Source: DAOUAJ01 sp034433615 (lineage in GTDB: Bacteria; Chloroflexota; Anaerolineae; DUEN01). From it: a stretch of 6,633 nucleotides of DNA. Shown here in pieces: positions 5,859 to 6,633 of this stretch. The DNA lies in assembly GCA_034433615.1 (NCBI GenBank), contig DAOUAJ010000336.1, forward strand, positions 1 to 6,633, in the 5' to 3' direction. A program made the position numbers and the translations under genes. The first letter of the stretch is position 1, and the number at the start of each line of letters is the position of its first letter. The notes under the pieces were generated by a model. It was not told the DNA's origin and ran no database searches. It saw nothing but the letters and a program-made list of their open reading frames with translations.

Positions 5859-6633
5859 GGAACAGACGCCAGGCCCGGCGCACCGACGGCTGGATCACCA
5901 GGCGCGCCCCCTGCCCCAACAGATACAACGTGATGATCAGGACGGGCACCAGATACACGATCCCCAACCCCGGATGAAAAGCCAAGGCAAGCCCGGTCAG
6001 GCCGGCGCCCACGCCGTGCACCAACCCCCAGAAGGCCGCCCGGCGCGGCGTGGTCACCACCGGCAACATCGGCACGCCCGCCCGTGCGTAATCATCTCGA
6101 TAAACCAGGGCCAGGCTCCAGAAATGGATCGGCGTCCACAAAAACACCAATAAGGCCAACGCCAGGACCCCCGGATCCGACCAGGCCCCCACGGCTGCAC
6201 CGCCACTGAGGACCGCACAACTGCCGGCCGTCCCACCGATGACGATGTTCAGAGCCGTGCGCGGCTTGAGCCACAACGTGTAAACGCCTATATAGATCGC
6301 CGCGCCCATCACCAGGAAGAGGGCCAGCGCCGGATGGCCAGGCAACACCGCCAGGGACGGCACCGCGATCATCGCTACGGCCAGCGCCGGCACCCAGACC
6401 GTCCCCTGGATCGCGCCCGTGACCAGCGGGCGATGCCGCGTGCGCCTCATGCGCCGATCCGCCTCACGCTCCAGGTACTCGTTGAGCGCCGAAGCGCCAG
6501 CCGCGGCCAGCCCGCCCGTGACGATCAGCACCATCAGGGCGCGGATGTCTGGCCTCCCACCCGCGCCCAGGAAGGCGCCCCCCACAGCCGCCAACAAGAG
6601 CAGCGCCACCACGCGCAGCTTGAACAGTGTGAC
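5794..6633 (-). CDS. ctaB: Protohaem IX farnesyltransferase (haem O synthase), 5' end beyond window
   Basis: This UbiA-family membrane enzyme attaches a farnesyl group to haem B to make haem O, which haem A synthase converts to haem A for the oxidase. The frame is open to the right edge and reads VTLFKLRVVALLLL there, so the true start is outside; GTG 6612 is only an internal codon. In the 279 visible residues the first prenyl-diphosphate motif is at N51/E55/D59 (NEYLEREADRRM, then RTRHRPL), with Glu at the position that is Asp in the usual NxxxDxxxD. YTLWLKPRTALNIVIGG follows, then PIHFWSLALVYRDDYARAGV and PMLPVV, hallmark CtaB sequences. The usual GAFPP stretch after the GG reads GSCAVLSGG. 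The C-terminus overlaps the kinase gene, implying one transcript. Confidence 0.94.
   Translation of the reverse strand, partial: VTLFKLRVVALLLLAAVGGAFLGAGGRPDIRALMVLIVTGGLAAAGASALNEYLEREADRRMRRTRHRPLVTGAIQGTVWVPALAVAMIAVPSLAVLPGHPALALFLVMGAAIYIGVYTLWLKPRTALNIVIGGTAGSCAVLSGGAAVGAWSDPGVLALALLVFLWTPIHFWSLALVYRDDYARAGVPMLPVVTTPRRAAFWGLVHGVGAGLTGLALAFHPGLGIVYLVPVLIITLYLLGQGARLVIQPSVRRAWRLFHASNFYLAVVLLAICADAIIR

Noticed and set aside
5737..6153. Plus-strand open frame antisense to ctaB
   Set aside because: The translation is rich in His, Gln, Pro and Arg, typical of the reverse strand of a membrane protein gene, and shows no family features.

Overview
The window is a GC-rich bacterial fragment in which every supported gene lies on the minus strand, so the biological order runs from high to low coordinates. 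A B-type (ba3) haem-copper oxidase with its tiny subunit IIa, a LuxR-type two-component system whose kinase has two GAF domains, and a secreted DUF5666-type protein together suggest a Chloroflexota (Anaerolineae/Caldilineae-like) genome or metagenome contig. The Thermus lineage is a less likely alternative. This placement is an inference from gene content and style, not from a marker gene.

In transcription order the window holds: (1) ctaB, protohaem IX farnesyltransferase, cut by the right edge; (2) a membrane histidine kinase with two GAF domains, overlapping the end of ctaB, with a four-cysteine cluster in the first GAF; (3) a NarL/LuxR-type response regulator starting inside the kinase stop (ATGA overlap); (4) a gap of about 110-150 bp with a 24-bp-period tandem repeat and a dyad, the likely control region for the oxidase genes; (5) the internal part of a Sco1/SenC copper chaperone fused out of frame to the C-terminal half of a PCu(A)C copper chaperone, both apparently dead; (6) a compact oxidase operon: subunit IIa (36 aa), subunit II (CuA), subunit I; (7) a 154-bp gap with four in-register 11-bp repeats, a candidate -10 box and an inverted repeat that could mask a ribosome binding site; (8) the start of a secreted DUF5666-like protein, cut by the left edge.

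The genes form one respiratory theme. CtaB supplies haem O, the precursor of haem A. The IIa/II/I genes encode the terminal oxidase. The kinase/regulator pair probably reads a redox or oxygen signal and controls oxidase expression. The copper chaperones that normally load CuA have decayed in place, so copper delivery must come from elsewhere if the oxidase works. I see no mobile element, CRISPR array, tRNA or rRNA. The most notable points are the Cys4 GAF kinase next to an oxidase, the chaperone remnant junction, and the repeat-based control regions on both sides of the oxidase operon.
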